Origin: Acanthosoma haemorrhoidale
Taxonomy: Eukaryota > Arthropoda > Insecta > Hemiptera > Acanthosomatidae
Direction of reading: 5' to 3'
Length of the DNA: 64,000 nt
Assembly (NCBI GenBank): GCA_930367205.1
Contig: OV884011.1
Coordinates: forward strand, 141,109,937 to 141,173,936
Every line of letters begins with the position of its first letter. Positions within the stretch are counted from its first letter, which is position 1. Below, piece by piece: positions 1-11,797 of the stretch. The notes below the pieces were generated by a model. The model made no database searches and was not told the origin of the DNA. It saw only the letters and a list, made by a program, of their open reading frames with translations. A program made the position numbers and the translations under genes.

Positions 1-650
1 TGTGAGTATGGTTTTGATAAGAAAGGTAAGGTGTGAAAGAATGGGTAAGATGCAGAGCAAATTCCTCCGACTTATCCCCAACCGAAGCCGCCTAGGATCC
101 ATTATCACGACGGAATGGATGTGAAACAGGATGATACTTTAGGATTTTTTTAGTTACATTTCACAGGGGGTTGTCCCTGGTAGACAGTGAGAAGAGGTGG
201 GAATTGAATGACTCGGAACGGAAGAATGCCAATAGACGCTTTACAAATCTGTAAATACAATCGTACTGATTGTACGAGCGGCGATCAGCAGGATGCCGGG
301 ATCTTTGCCACACTGCTCTGGAGCGGGGTTTGGATTGGATTAGATCTTTGGGATGCTGAGGTAAACGATGATGCCTCCTAAGCCGACCCCTGGATCAGAG
401 TAGTGAAAGAATGCACTACATTGTCTAGGTCTTGAGATGTTTACAGGGACACTTTGAGGTCTACTGAACCTGTAAGAAGCTGGCGGAAGTGGTCCTAGTC
501 AACTGGGCCCCTAATAAATGTAGGAGGAGGCAGTTTGTGAATTGGTCTTAGGGTAATGGTTAATAATAAAGGACTATGATCGGAGGAGAGGTTATCGAGG
601 CGTGTGAGTGAATAGTTTAGTGTTCCTAAACTATTGTAGAAGAAGACACT
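1..650 (-). pseudogene. Jockey-clade LINE ORF2 fragment, endonuclease end to reverse transcriptase start
   Basis: Read on the minus strand, this is a decayed piece of a non-LTR retrotransposon ORF2. The apurinic-type endonuclease end is visible at about 540-650: a VFFYNSL segment, then LDNLSSDHSPLLLTI, where SSDH is the conserved Asp-His pair near the end of the domain. A linker with QDLDNVVHSFTTLIQ follows, typical of the Jockey region between the two domains. After a frameshift comes the start of the RT region (HPADRRSYNQ, later WNVTKKILKYHP-like with the W mutated, then SEEFALHLTHSF). At least four in-frame stops and one frameshift make it dead. It runs off the left edge. The family is clear from motif order; membership in the same subfamily as the fragment at 34441-34893 is inferred from the shared FFYNSL stretch. 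Confidence 0.8.
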
Positions 651-2479
651 CGCTTCGGCGGTACATATATGTAAAAACTCAAGAAATTATCAATCAAACT
701 TTTGAAAAATTATATTTTGTTCGTAAGGACGTCAATCTCAAGATCAAAAAAATGACCATGTTGGTTTGTTCACTAACTTCCAACAGCATTACCTAGGCGG
801 GTCGCATTTGGTAAGTTACGGAATATTGTTTGGAGTTGGAGACCAATCGAATATGGTAATTTTATTTTTTGTACTTGAGATGAAAGTCGTGATGAACGAA
901 ATAAAATTTCTGAAAGCTAGATTGAAAATATCTCGAGTTTTTATGCCCGTGGCATTATCCTAATCTTTTTGATATAGAAAGTATAATTTTTTATCTTTTT
1001 AAACAGTGATACAAAACAACTATTTAAGTATTTATAATCGGGATTGTGATAAATTAGAGTAGATAAAAGGCTGTGAAACTGTAATACAAAAACAACGAAC
1101 TGTGAGTGAAAAGGCTGAGTTAATTACAACTAAATCATTCTTTTTTTTTAAGAAAGCACAATTACTTATTCTAATAATATGTCATCTAGTTACAGTTCTT
1201 AAGGTCTATCAATCAAAATTTGTACAAGTTACTTTTCAGTAACAAATACTATCATTACCATAATATACCCAAATTTTTTTTTGCAAAATTTCGGTCGATA
1301 ATGGAAAAATATTTGATCCAGACGTTGAGGAACGAACTGTTTTTAAAAAGCAATCGATACAACCTTTTAACCAACATTTTAATTCCTAAACCATATAGGT
1401 TTACTGAAAGTCGCATTTTGAAGGCGATAATATTAGACAATTCAAGGGTCCTCAGTCAATTCGTTATGGTAACGCTTTTACGACTTTTTGTAACAATAAC
1501 CCACAAAACCAACATAATGCATATTTCAATCAGGACGTAGAGATTATTAATTTAATACGATTCGCAATATGATACGAAAAGATTTATTTCTTAATCACAA
1601 GTATTCGATTAATGATCGACTTTTCATTATTTTTCATTAGTTTAATTTTATTTTAGCACGGCCCATTAGGAAAAACAGTCATGCATATCATCTCTCTATG
1701 TGATACGAGGCCTGCAAAAAAAATTGCTGATAAACTTTTCATGAATGTTTTAATGACTTTACGCAAGTTGCTGCGTTCGGTCACCGGGGCAAATATATTT
1801 ATAATGCTTAAAAAACAAATATAAAGTACATATTAATACATATACATATATACATATGAAGGCGACAACGTTAAAGATGGCACTTACCTTCTCCGGCGAA
1901 CCACGCCTTTACGCCACAGTTGAAACAAATAAAATAAAGTATTGAATTGAATTTAGAGTGGGATGCCTACTGGTTCCAAATGCCTGGTTTGATTACTCTA
2001 TTAAATCTAAGCGTAATGTATTGGCGTAAAAAATAAAAATAGAATAAAATGTTCATCATTGATCAAATCGGAATTCTAACTAACAAATTTCTGATTATCA
2101 TATATTTATAGAGAACTACTTGCAACTTACATATTATATTTATACGTTATTTACAAAGGAAGTAGAAAGTTCCACAAATATATAGTACTGTAGTCCATAT
2201 AAGCCCAAAGATATATTATTTATTAGTTATGATGAGATGTTTAATTTGATCCAGAAATCAATATTATAGTCATGTTTTATTACTAACTAATCGGTCAATG
2301 ACCCTTCATTATTTTTATAGTACTCTGCTTTATTTTAAGGCATCAAACGTATAGTACTCACGTGTGTATCATTTTTCTAAAGAAAACATTGGGTTAGTTA
2401 AAGAAGCAAACACGATGTTAATGATAGTTCTATTGATTTTTGTAATTGTATTTTGAAAAAATGAAACAAGATTTTAAGG
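651..2479. other. AT-rich stretch without recognised features
   Basis: Open frames at 1220-1540 (plus) and 1255-1440 (minus) overlap each other and have low-complexity composition with no motif I recognise, so I do not call them genes. Short AT runs occur near 1838-1858. No RNA gene, inverted repeat or splice-flanked exon stood out. Confidence 0.5.
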
Positions 2480-2890
2480 CGAGATCTGTAATTTGATACC
2501 CTACTAAAAATTACGGAATTTTTTTGTAACTAACCAGAAATTAATTAATTATTGACATTAATATTTTATTTACTATTATCTTTTGATAATAAAAAAAGGG
2601 CCTATTGGTAAAATTACATTCTTAGGCTTGAATAGTATATCTGATTTATTAAATAAGATGGCTGACATTATATATTTATATTACATTTGGGGTGATGAAT
2701 CTGAATCAGTTTTTATTTGTATATTCTAATTTTTTAGATCAGTTTTTTGTAACGTGAAGTTCACATAAAATGTTCAGTTATAATACCATTTTGTACATTT
2801 CTAAATCACATAAATAAGACCCCAAACCAATTTCGATGACTGTCATTAATAGGTAGAAATACTTAGTAATAAGGGATAAGTTGCGTGGAC
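2480..2890 (+). repeat. Unnamed interspersed repeat E, copy 1
   Basis: Matches 4940-5290 in the same orientation. Shared blocks include TTTGGGGTGATGAATCTGAA, TTTTTAGATCAGTT followed by TTGTAACGTG, AAAATGTTCAGTT, CCATTTTGTACA and TTCTAAATCACATAA, all in the same order and spacing. The match fades at both ends. No open frame, terminal inverted repeat or poly(A) tail was found, so the class is unknown; it could be a non-autonomous DNA element or an old local duplication. Confidence 0.6.
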
Positions 2891-4404
2891 TCAAAAACCT
2901 CGGCAGACATGGTTTTAATGGGTTTTTTACTCTAGTGAAATCCTATAAATGATGAATATTCCTCTCAATATTCGAGTACATGGTATATGGCTGGTTGTTT
3001 GGCTCTATCTTCATAATTTTAACCTTATCGTTAAATATATATCAATGAGATGAACGCTAGATATAGTATACACGATAGATAGTATAATAATTGAAAATAT
3101 ATGGATAAGTAAGTTCAAAATTAATTTAACTATAGTATAAAGTTATATGGTTATAAAGGATTGAAAAAAAGATTTTGTTTTTGAGAAATCTTAAGAGATC
3201 AATGTAGTACCTTGGTTACTTAACAACATCTTAGAAATGCCAGTCTGTAATGAGCATTGATTCCTACCATTAGTTAATGCAAGGCACTTAAGACGATATC
3301 TACTTATAAATAATGTAGACTGCATTTTACCAGTTACTGTACAAATGACCCCGTCCTCGCTAATCTTGACCATTAGACGTTTCGACGTCGAAGTGACGAA
3401 TAGATCTGGAACTCGGGGAGGAAGAAGTATTCGACCATTTACACAACCGGCTGGAATGAATACTAAGCTCCTCAATAAAAGCCGACGATCGCTTTGAGTA
3501 ATGCAACTGAAAACTTTTAGTTTTATGGGCACACCTTTTTCCAAAAGGATTCAGTTGCGAGAGTCGCTGGTGTGTGTGAGTCTGTTTTATTTCCCCTCCC
3601 CCTTCTATCTCTCTTCTTTATACAACATTTCACAAAAGCCTTCTAGATCGGATTCCTCATCGGCGCTCTCTCTGGAGTAATCGATCACTGGCTTCGCTGA
3701 AGATGGATACGGGACGTAGTCGGTAAAGTAACTTGTCCACTCTTAGCTCGAGGAATTCTAATCCAGACCGAGGAATCTAACAGCGTAAGCGGCGACATGT
3801 GTCGAATTTCTCCACCTAGAGGCGATCGTCAGTGATTGCTTTCGTAATTTTTCTCTCTTTCTCATTGCTCTGAACGGTCAGGTGGGATTTAACGGGCCTT
3901 AAGCTTCCTTAAAAGGACGGAATGTGCAACGGTTCAATTAACCACCTAATTCCTGTAGCGAAACAAGAGTTTGTACGATTAAATAAAACGAATATTTCAA
4001 GTCTCCTCACAATTTTACTTTCAAATACACCGAGCGCTCTCGGCTACTTACATGGCCAAATTTAACGCTGCCCAAAAAGCTGAAACATGCAATTAATAGA
4101 GAAAACTGCTTTAGTGAAAGAAACTTAGACCTCTCAATTCTTGTTCCCATGACGCGTGGCGTGACAATCCTTGAGGTGCTCGATGTTCGTACTTGCCGAC
4201 TTGTGACACATCGTTCCCACGGCGTGTGGTTTGTCAACTCTCAAATGGACCCCTTCTCGTTAACTAGCCATTGCCAGACGTCCCTTGTCAGTGTCATTTG
4301 TTTCGTTGTTCCAAATGAATGAATTTTATGAAACGGAATTCCTGAAAGTAGCTTGTTTTTTCTTCTTTTCTGTAACATTTCTGACGTTGAATTGAATCAA
4401 CCGT
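2891..4404. other. Intergenic stretch with an unrecognised 117-codon ORF
   Basis: A minus-strand open frame at 3191-3544 (about 117 codons, no ATG at its start) is longer than most chance frames here, in a slightly GC-richer patch (about 3340-3560), but it contains no motif I recognise. A second minus frame at 4007-4237 overlaps two similar blocks (around 4143-4165 and 4212-4234) that share GTTCCCA followed by a CG-rich GTGGC-like core. I see no clear gene. Confidence 0.35.
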
Positions 4405-4475
4405 CCCTCTTATATAAGCTCTTAAAAGTGGTACATGGAGATTGCCGAAAGCGCTTGTTCATAGATAATAAAGTT
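4405..4475 (+). promoter_or_regulatory. Possible LTR-type core: TATA box and poly(A) signal
   Basis: A TATATAAG box at 4411-4418 is followed about 50 bases later by AATAAA at 4467-4472. That tight order is seen in compact LTR promoters (TATA box, short R region, poly(A) signal). The 14-mer CCTCTTATATAAGC here recurs exactly at 37526-37539. No flanking inverted TG/CA ends or duplicated partner were found, so a solo LTR remains a guess; a chance AT-rich match is possible. Confidence 0.25.
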
Positions 4476-4939
4476 ATTTCGTTACTGTTGGAATGACACC
4501 TTGGTAAAGTTGTCTTTTTTCTTTATAACTTCAAGTAACATCCCACAACCGGCCAAAACATATTTTAATAATGTACCATTCAAATTCAGAATATAAAGTC
4601 AATAAAAAAACAAAGGGCTAATGTAATTGTATCATGGTATGAAGGTTCTCGGTTGAAATCCGTCAATGAAAAATGTAGATATAGATAAATTTTAACAATT
4701 GTTTCAGTCACAAACGAAGAAACGAACCATTCAAGTCGTGCTGGTTTATGTTTAGTATATTTAGGGCGTGCAACTTATTCCTGTAAGTAGTAAAACTTCC
4801 GTTCAAATATCATTTCTATAAAAGAAACTGACGATGCGTTCACAAATTTGATCAGTTTTAGTAATTGTTTTATATATTAATTATAAGATACATACATTTA
4901 TAGTAATTATATTCCTTACACATATCGATACATAATATT

Positions 4940-5290
4940 AACCAGAAAGTCAAGATCTTCAATTTGATACCATACTCAATAAGATAGGAAATGCTCATTT
5001 TTAAATTCTAACTGATTGGTTGACTTCTTAATTACACAGGCCTACAAGAACAAAAAAATCGTTTGGTGCCTAGGATTTTAGAACTGATATTAGTTATATT
5101 TGGGGCGATGAATCTAAATATGAAATCAGTTTTTCCCTGTTTACTCTACTTTTTTAGATCAGTTGTTTGTAACGTGCAGTTACACAAAATGTTCAGTTCT
5201 AATTCCATTTTGTACAGTTCTAAATCACATAACTAATACCCCAAACCCCCTTCGATGACTGCTGCAGAAATACTAAGTAAATATTACTGA
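4940..5290 (+). repeat. Unnamed interspersed repeat E, copy 2
   Basis: Partner of 2480-2890; ordered blocks of near-identity separated by small indels, including the AGATCAGTT/TTGTAACGTG block and CCCCAAACC followed by TTCGATGACTG. Same strand and about 2.4 kb away, so either two insertions or an old local duplication. Confidence 0.6.
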
Positions 5291-8200
5291 AATGAATCAT
5301 TCCACGTTCTGTCAACAGAACTGATTTCTGTTTTAAGAAGAAAATATGGGTCTTGTTCATATTTTTATTGAGGTTTATGATCTGTACGAATCGTCAAAGG
5401 ATTCTCCTTGTGGCTTCATTACTCCTTTGTTTGTGCCATGTGTCTTTGTTGCTTCACTCGGGAGGGATGCATGTGCTCGAGCAGCACATTGCATCCACTG
5501 AAGGCATGAAGCCACTCAGACTGAAAAATAAATTTCCTGATTCATTTTAAATTAAAATAAGCTTTTACACTATTGATAAATGAATAGTGTGACTAAATGT
5601 TCTGTTGTTGGGTGTCGTGCAGGGAATTCCCAATTTAATGGAACCTACATAATAAGGAGTTGAGTTTACACAACGGAGTTCAGATATTCAGGATAACTTT
5701 TATTCAGGGATTAAGTTAATTTGTAAGATGACCCACCAACAAATAATTGTGAGCCTCGTAGCTTTTTTATTATGATACATGCATGCCACCCCTTGGTGGC
5801 AGTATCTTCGTTCTTGCAACACAACATAGTTTCGTCATTATTGCTAACTAAAAAGTGTGAATTTGAATCGATGCTGCTTTTTTTTTATAGAGAAACAATG
5901 TGGGTTGTTTCTAATTTTCGGAACATATAGTACAACATATAACGGTTAAAAGTAGTGAAAAGTGGTCTAATACTCAGGATAAGTTTAATTTAAGTTATTT
6001 CAATGGTAGACCAGTAAAAAGTGGTGTCACCCAGGGTAATTTGTATGATCTATTGCTCTAGATATGTTTCCTGTAAATCGCATGAAATCCGCTTGAGTTC
6101 ATTTAGGCTTTCCTTCAGAACTATTTAATATATTAATTAGTTGATACATTTTTTTTGCCGGCAGCAACTTCGTTTTGGCAGCATACCATCGTAAACTTTT
6201 GATGATTGAATAGTGAGGGTTCTTTGGTAAAAGTTGGTAGAATGAAGATTTTGTCAAACAAGTTTCTGAGTCATGTATAAAAAATAAATTATGCAGTAAG
6301 TATTTGAGGTTACACAACGACGTCAGCGAATAGTCAAATTCAGGGTAAGTTCCAATTTAGGATGGATGCGTTTTACTAAATAAATGTGTATGAGAACTAC
6401 TTAATTAAGTGGGGCTTGAAAATAAAAAAAACGAGTTGTTTTTTTTCAGCAGAAGGAGTCACATGAATTAACTAAATGAATCACTTAAAATAATCTAGAT
6501 ATTTCGTGTTATAGTGTTGCTTAACTTCAATAATTTCTTCCCACTTCTTTAAGATTGTACGATTCTCCTTATATTAATTAATCCTGTTGATGAATCAAAA
6601 TATTTTATTTAGCGTGTACATGAAAAATAAAAACAAGTTCCTGAATGATATAAATTAAGATTTGAATGCATATATTTCAAAATTATTAAGCAAACTGTTT
6701 GTTTTTTAACGGTAGAATATAACTTCCCATTGTCTTATAATTATGTTTTTATGTCTAGTTTTATTGTTTTGTTTTTTTATTTGATACCTTTTTTTATTGT
6801 TGACCTGTAAGTATTAACCTCCTAATGGATTTTCTGTGTTAGCAATTAAAGTTTCTTCATGATCTGGCCAATCTATCCCTTAGCTGAAAGTAAGATACAT
6901 CCAAACATCGATGTATTGAGGAGACACGTTACTTCCCCATGGCTGCCTGGTTATTGACTGGTCTTGGCCCTTGTCTCGAAGCCTTGGAACCGCTGCACCG
7001 GTGGTACCCTGGTTACTTAAATACTTCATTACTTAACCACAGCGCTATCGCCATGGATCGTTCCCACACTACCGTCTTGTTGTTTCCTTATGACATCCAT
7101 ATGCAACATAGTCATTGGGAACACGCAACCGAAATGTTATACCGGCATCTCTTCTCCTTAACAGCTGTAGTTGGGGCATGACCGAGTCAAAAGTGTGTAA
7201 TATACCTTGTTACCAGTAAGACGTTCACATCCCAATTCAAAAACAAGTCAGCCTGGGCAGATAACCGTGGCGTATCAAACCATTAAGGGTTTAGCTTGTA
7301 ATTTATAAAATTGTAATTCCTAATTACGTTCAAGATTTGAACATTTATGTATTCATCTTTTTATTGAAATAAATAGGATTTTAGTAAAAGTTGGAGTTTT
7401 TAGGAAATGCTAGACTATTTATTAATACAAATTTGCTTTCATTATTTCTTGATAATTAGGCTCCCAGCAAAGGTGAGATTTGTCTTAGTACATTTTTTAT
7501 GACTTTTAATTTAATTTCTGAGGGGTTGTTATTGCTATATGTATAGTTTGTTTTATGTAAATGTATTTTCTCTGTAGTCATTTTATACCTTCCTGGAATT
7601 CCTTCACTTGCACAAACACCCAAATAATTTGGTTTGATCTCGACCTTTAGTGTCATAATGTGAAGCTTTCATAAAATATCTAATGTTGCTAGGGCCTCCC
7701 GAAAATTTGGAAAAATTAAACATTTATATTATTGACAGTGTGTTTCTGTAATCCACCAACCAATTACACATCATTCATGAAAATGTCTAGATATTTAATT
7801 AGGTGTTCTACTGTCCATGTGCAGTGGTTTGTTTAAATACTAAGTATTTGCTAAATTGATAATCCTTAAAATCATCGTGGGATTAACATTATTCTCCTGA
7901 CGTTCAGTCAGCTTGTGGCACCTCTGCGTAAAATTTCTTTTCTATAATTTATGCATATCCAATAATACAACTCTTCACAATTTAGCGATTCTTGAATGAA
8001 GCATCAAGAGACGCCCATCCCAGAACTGTCAACTATTGAGTAGTTGGTAACAAATTATTTCTTGACAAGATAATTCTTCTATGGAATTGATAATCACCTC
8101 CTAAAAGGCAGATTTTTCACCTGCAAAGTGAAGAGTCAAATGACATAATATTGTCATTTTGCCATAAACTACAATAGAGGTCGCCTGCCATGAGTCAAAC

Positions 8201-8640
8201 TATGATTGAATAGATATAAACGAAAGTGATACTCAGAAGCACCTAGAACCCAGAGGACCCTCAGTGAAGTGCCTTCCATTGATTCATATTTAATAGAAAT
8301 TAGTAGCAATTTGTAGGTGTGGGGTATCAAATAAGTTTATAATTAAAATAATCATCAAGTAAGCGATTCAGAAGGTTACGCAACAATAGCGTGGGGGACA
8401 TTCTTTAATAGGGGAACATGCTGCGGTAACGAATAACCAGTTCAAGAGAAAGCGATTTCTTATTTGCATAATAGGTTTTTCCATTTTAAGCCCATAAAAC
8501 TACGAGCAAATTTGCAATAGGGGTTGGCTATTTATGGCTAATGCAGCTGAAGTTCTGGTGTTCAACCACCTTTTTTTAAATCTACCTACAGCCTGGATAT
8601 TGAAATATAGTAACTTTATTATGTGCTAATTTTTTGTGAT
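5291..8640. other. AT-rich stretch, no recognised gene
   Basis: An 80-codon plus-strand frame at 6939-7181 starts with ATG in a GC-richer patch but resembles no family I know. A 65-codon frame at 5353-5550 is leucine-rich at its start without further support. Other frames are short shadows. No repeat with a partner in the window was convincing here. Confidence 0.4.
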
Positions 8641-8730
8641 ACAGTTACTAATAATTATGAGCCGAAGAAAAAATATACCAGTACGGACGGGATTCGAACG
8701 CGAGGCCTTCTCAATAAATGAACGAAAAAA
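8641..8730 (-). repeat. tRNA-derived SINE-like repeat D, copy 1
   Basis: On the minus strand a pol III B-box-like GTTCGAATCCC (8689-8699) is followed by a tail CTGGTATATTTTTTCTTCGG and then a TAATTATTAGTAAC-like end. The same arrangement, B-box-like core then CAGTATATTTTTTTCTTTGG-type tail, is found at 27610-27715 and 42050-42182. The A box is not clear. A tRNA-derived SINE is the simplest reading. Confidence 0.5.
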
Positions 8731-10049
8731 AACCTATATTGTGTGGCATTGACAAATGAGTTGACAAAAAAGAAAAAGGAAAAATATATAACATTATGAC
8801 CTTGTTAACCTTATAAATAATAAAGAACTACAATGAAGCAACTGCACAAAATTGAAGCAAAAAACATAAATGAATGACATTCACTGATAATTGCAACTGA
8901 GAAAATATTGAAATTATTACGAGGGGGGAAAGAGCGAGAATGTTTGCTTGGATGTATTAAAATGGGTACTCTAAGGGTATTTACATGCTCATTTCATATA
9001 AATATCTGGTAAGAAGAAGGGGTCCAAATATGATGAGGTAATTGCCCCTTATGGCTGAGTGAGGTAATTGCTATAATTGGAACGATTTTCTCATATTATA
9101 AACAGTGGATAAAGACAGTTGAAACCAAAGAAAAGCAAGGAGGCGACAAGATGCCATTCTTGAAGACGTTGAACGGGGAGTCGCAGGTAATCGCAATAAA
9201 AAGAAATAATTACAGGCCAGGATGGTGCCCCTTGTTAAATGTCCTCTAACACACACAGGCTCAGCTCTCGACGAGACCATTTAACTCAGACGCACAGACG
9301 GTAAACTCACTGGTGAGTTACACAATAACGTAGGCTCCTCGGCCATATAGGATTGTGGGCTGCTGCTATTGTCAAGTTTCACAATACTTCGGCTACTTGG
9401 GTGGCAGATAGAGATCAAGTGAGACATTGGTTATACTGCACGTGGAGAGGAGGAGATTATTAATACGTGTGTGAGCTTCCCAGCAAAGTTATGTTTAAAT
9501 ATCACACACTGATTATTAGCCAAAGAAAATTCTCTATCGAAAATTATACATACCTATATATACATATATATATCATATATAACTTTAAGGGAAGGAAGTA
9601 CGTTTCCATATTTACTGAAGCAGTAACCAGCCTGGGCTTGTAAAATTCATTCCTTCCGGACACATTTGTAAAGCTGGCTAGAAACGATCACCTGCAATCT
9701 TCGGTAAGTTAGCCGCCTTTTGATTCAGAAGCTACAGTCGGTAACTTTTCAGAAAATCTCATTTTGTACGGAAGGAGAAAATCTTTAGTATGACATAAGC
9801 AGGTCAAACCGTCAGAGAAAGTTTACAGGGTTCAACCTCGTACAGGAACTTACAAGTGGTCTTCACTTGTACTCAATGAAAAATAAAAACAAATAAGAAA
9901 TTTCTTAATTACAGTTGATATTTTATTTAACATGAAAGTTTAATTTATATAATGAGAGAGATGTCGTAGTCATAAAAGTCATAATATGTTTTTATTGATC
10001 ATATTTATTATGATGCACGGAAGTAACTGCGGTACATAATGTCAGGAAT
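8731..10049. other. Intergenic stretch
   Basis: The only patch of note is 9107-9189 on the plus strand: a 28-codon open stretch between an AG at 9106 and a CAG/GTAATC donor-like site. It has no recognisable motif and could be chance. AATAAA signals for the minus-strand segment at 10050-10252 lie near 10008. Otherwise AT-rich with short AT repeats near 9550-9580. Confidence 0.35.
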
Positions 10050-10252
10050 CTACCTCGCATGCAACTGCGGCCATATTTCTATCAAGTCAATAGTGTCTTG
10101 AGGTTTGTGCCTCTTACGACAAATGTCATCTGATTCTCTGCACGCTAGAATTTTTTCCATCTGAACGACTTGTCCATAGGATTTATCAGCATGTTTGGTT
10201 TTCTTGTAAAGCTCAAAGGCAGGTGACAATATTTTGAAATCTGCTATTGCTC
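10050..10252 (-). CDS. Unrecognised C-terminal coding segment next to truncated Gypsy copy
   Basis: Beginning at the broken 3' edge of Gypsy copy 1, the minus strand stays open for about 65 codons to a TAG at 10050-10052. It is basic and charged and reads like protein: segments such as FELYKKTKHADKSYGQVVQM, then EKILACRESDDICRKRHKPQ, ending IEIWPQLHAR. Two AATAAA-like signals follow within about 45 bases (near 10008-10022), as expected for the 3' end of a transcribed gene. A possible splice acceptor (AATAGCAG) lies at the junction but has a poor pyrimidine tract. I do not recognise the family. It may be the last exon of a host gene cut by the insertion, or part of another element. Composition resembles coding more than the flanks do. 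Confidence 0.45.
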
Positions 10253-10752
10253 CTCTTAATTTTCTCCCAAATGGTCCCGTTTCCTACATAGATATAGTGC
10301 GTTTTCCCCGGCTTGGAAGCTTCGTTGAGTAGGTGGTAGATCTGGTCCAGTTTTACTCCCGGCTGCGACCAGATGGTCGTTGTGGATCTGTTGTAATTGC
10401 TGCTAGCAATCTTCGTCAGTCCCCCTGCAAACGGCTTATGCACTTTCGGATGTTCGCCTCTATATCGGGATTGATGATCACCTTCCGTCCCTTTTTCAGG
10501 AGGTCATTGAAATTTAGCGTTCTAGAAGGCGTCGGATTCCCTTGACATCGGACGGGACCACCATCTTTTGGATGGCTGCTATCTTCCTAGCATCTGGTCG
10601 CACTCACTCCTTGGAGATTGTGTGTCCCAAGAAGGTAATAACTTCCTGGCCTAACCGGGACTTTTCCTCTTACAATTTCAATCCGAATTGCCTCAGTCGG
10701 TTGAACACAGTTTTCAGGTGCACTTCGTGTTGGGCCTCATCCGCACTAAATA
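10253..10752 (-). pseudogene. Gypsy copy 1 pol: RT thumb/connection and pre-integrase remnant
   Basis: After the RT catalytic YMDD a one-base deletion shifts the frame. Beyond it the minus strand still encodes the thumb region, recognisable as LVFSADEAQ, then FNRLRQFGLKL, KSRLGQEVITFLGHTISKE and IQKMVVPSDVKGIRRL in turn. A deletion near 10511 removes residues that copy 2 keeps (RRFVPEMAAYLVPP). NDLLKKGRK and ANIRKCISRLQ follow, then a second deletion (near 10432) jumps over RNase H to NYNRSTTTIWSQPGVKLDQI and GKTHYIYVGNGTIWEKIKR, which in copy 2 lie just before the integrase zinc-binding region. The frame cannot give a working product. Confidence 0.85.
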
Positions 10753-11208
10753 CTAGGAGTCGTCCATATAAATTTGGCACATGGACTCATCGATACCCCT
10801 GAGTAACTCGTCCATAAGTCTCTGGAACGTGATAGGTGCGTTTTTGAGCCCGAATGGCATCTGTGTGAATTCATAATGCCCTCGTTCGAAGGTGAAGGCT
10901 GTTTTGTGGCGATCCTTTGTGTCCATCTGTATTTGGTGGTACCCCGCTTTGAGGTCTAACGTGCTAAAGATCCGCACCCCACTCAGTCGGTCTAAGATGT
11001 CATCGAATCTGGGGATCGGGTATTTCTCGTCCACTGTGTTGTCGTTGAGTCGCCTATAGTCTACGACAACTCTATATTTTTCGGGTCCCCCGTCTTCAGC
11101 ACTCTTCTTCCTGACTGCCCACAAAGGGCTATTGTACGGTGACGTTCTGTCCTCAATGATCCCCTGCCTTTTTATGTCGTCCAACTCTACTTTGATATGG
11201 TGCCTCAA
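10753..11208 (-). pseudogene. Gypsy copy 1 reverse transcriptase
   Basis: A 151-residue open stretch covers RT motifs in order: GIIEDRTSPYNSPLWAVRKK near the start, YRVVVDYRRLNDNTVDEKYP (motif B region), ILDRLSGVRIFSTLDLKAGY (motif with the first catalytic Asp), HQIQM, KTAFTFERGHYEFTQMPFGL (motif 4), NAPITFQRLMDELL and finally QIYMDD (catalytic YMDD). This is the classic Gypsy arrangement; RT copies the genomic RNA in the cytoplasmic particle. The stretch breaks straight after YMDD through a missing C relative to copy 2. Its start is also broken: copy 2 has extra bases (about 32099-32117) that are missing here, so the reading frame from the upstream linker does not continue in. Confidence 0.93.
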
Positions 11209-11229
11209 AACGTTCCTTCACATAACTTA

Positions 11230-11478
11230 CTACCTCCCGTTTGAGCGGGATTCCATGCACTGTTCTACCGGTGACCCCCCTCTCTCGCCTTCTCTAAAGA
11301 ATATATCCGCATATTCCCTTCGGAGCTCATCTCTCCAGTCCTGCGCTCGCCTAATTACTCCTATCCGCGCTCCGCCGTCGTTCCCGACGTCAATCCCTCG
11401 TTTCGAGCACCTATATCTCTTCCCTCCTATACGAATGTCCCATCTTCCCTTTTCGTTCCTCACCCTTGCTCCTACCAC
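11230..11478 (-). pseudogene. Gypsy copy 1 protease-RT linker
   Basis: Directly follows the protease but in another frame: the protease ends GCDLLAW with a stop, while the next frame continues VVGARVRNEKGRWDIRIGGK, a normal Gypsy continuation, which implies a one-base indel at about 11478. It contains LRREYADIFFREGERGGSPV, the conserved block preceding the RT domain in Gypsy pol. It then loses frame again at the residues that should read VHGIPLKREVV. It is an inactivated part of pol rather than an independent gene. Confidence 0.8.
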
Positions 11479-11786
11479 GCTAGCAGGTCACATCCAATGA
11501 TCCCCCCGTATTTCTTGGGCATTTTCCCCACTATATGAACTCTGAGTTCCTCCCCACCTCGACCCCATCTTTCTAGACCTATTACCGTTTCCCCTTCTAC
11601 TTTACAGGGCCCCCCCAGGGTAACCAAGCTACAAGAACATACCTGTATTTGGGGTATCCTCACTCCCACACACATCCTCTCCAGGGTCTCCCGACACATT
11701 ATCGTGTTGGTACTCCCAGTATCCACCAGGCACTGCACTCCGCACGCTACTCGAATAATTGGCAGACCACTGTATGTACCGCTCAC
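11472..11786 (-). pseudogene. Gypsy copy 1 aspartic protease
   Basis: The 104-codon stretch has the retropepsin-type active site: IIRVACGVQCLVDTGSTNTI, with catalytic Asp in DTGS, and ends IIGCDLL, corresponding to the second conserved block (IIGxDxL) of Gypsy proteases. The enzyme would cleave Gag and Pol during particle maturation. The frame is -1 relative to gag and stays open backwards past the gag stop at 11798, so gag and pol overlap as in frameshift-expressed elements. A one-base indel at the end disconnects it from RT. Copy 2 has lost this whole region. Confidence 0.88.
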
Positions 11787-11797
11787 GCTATTACTTA

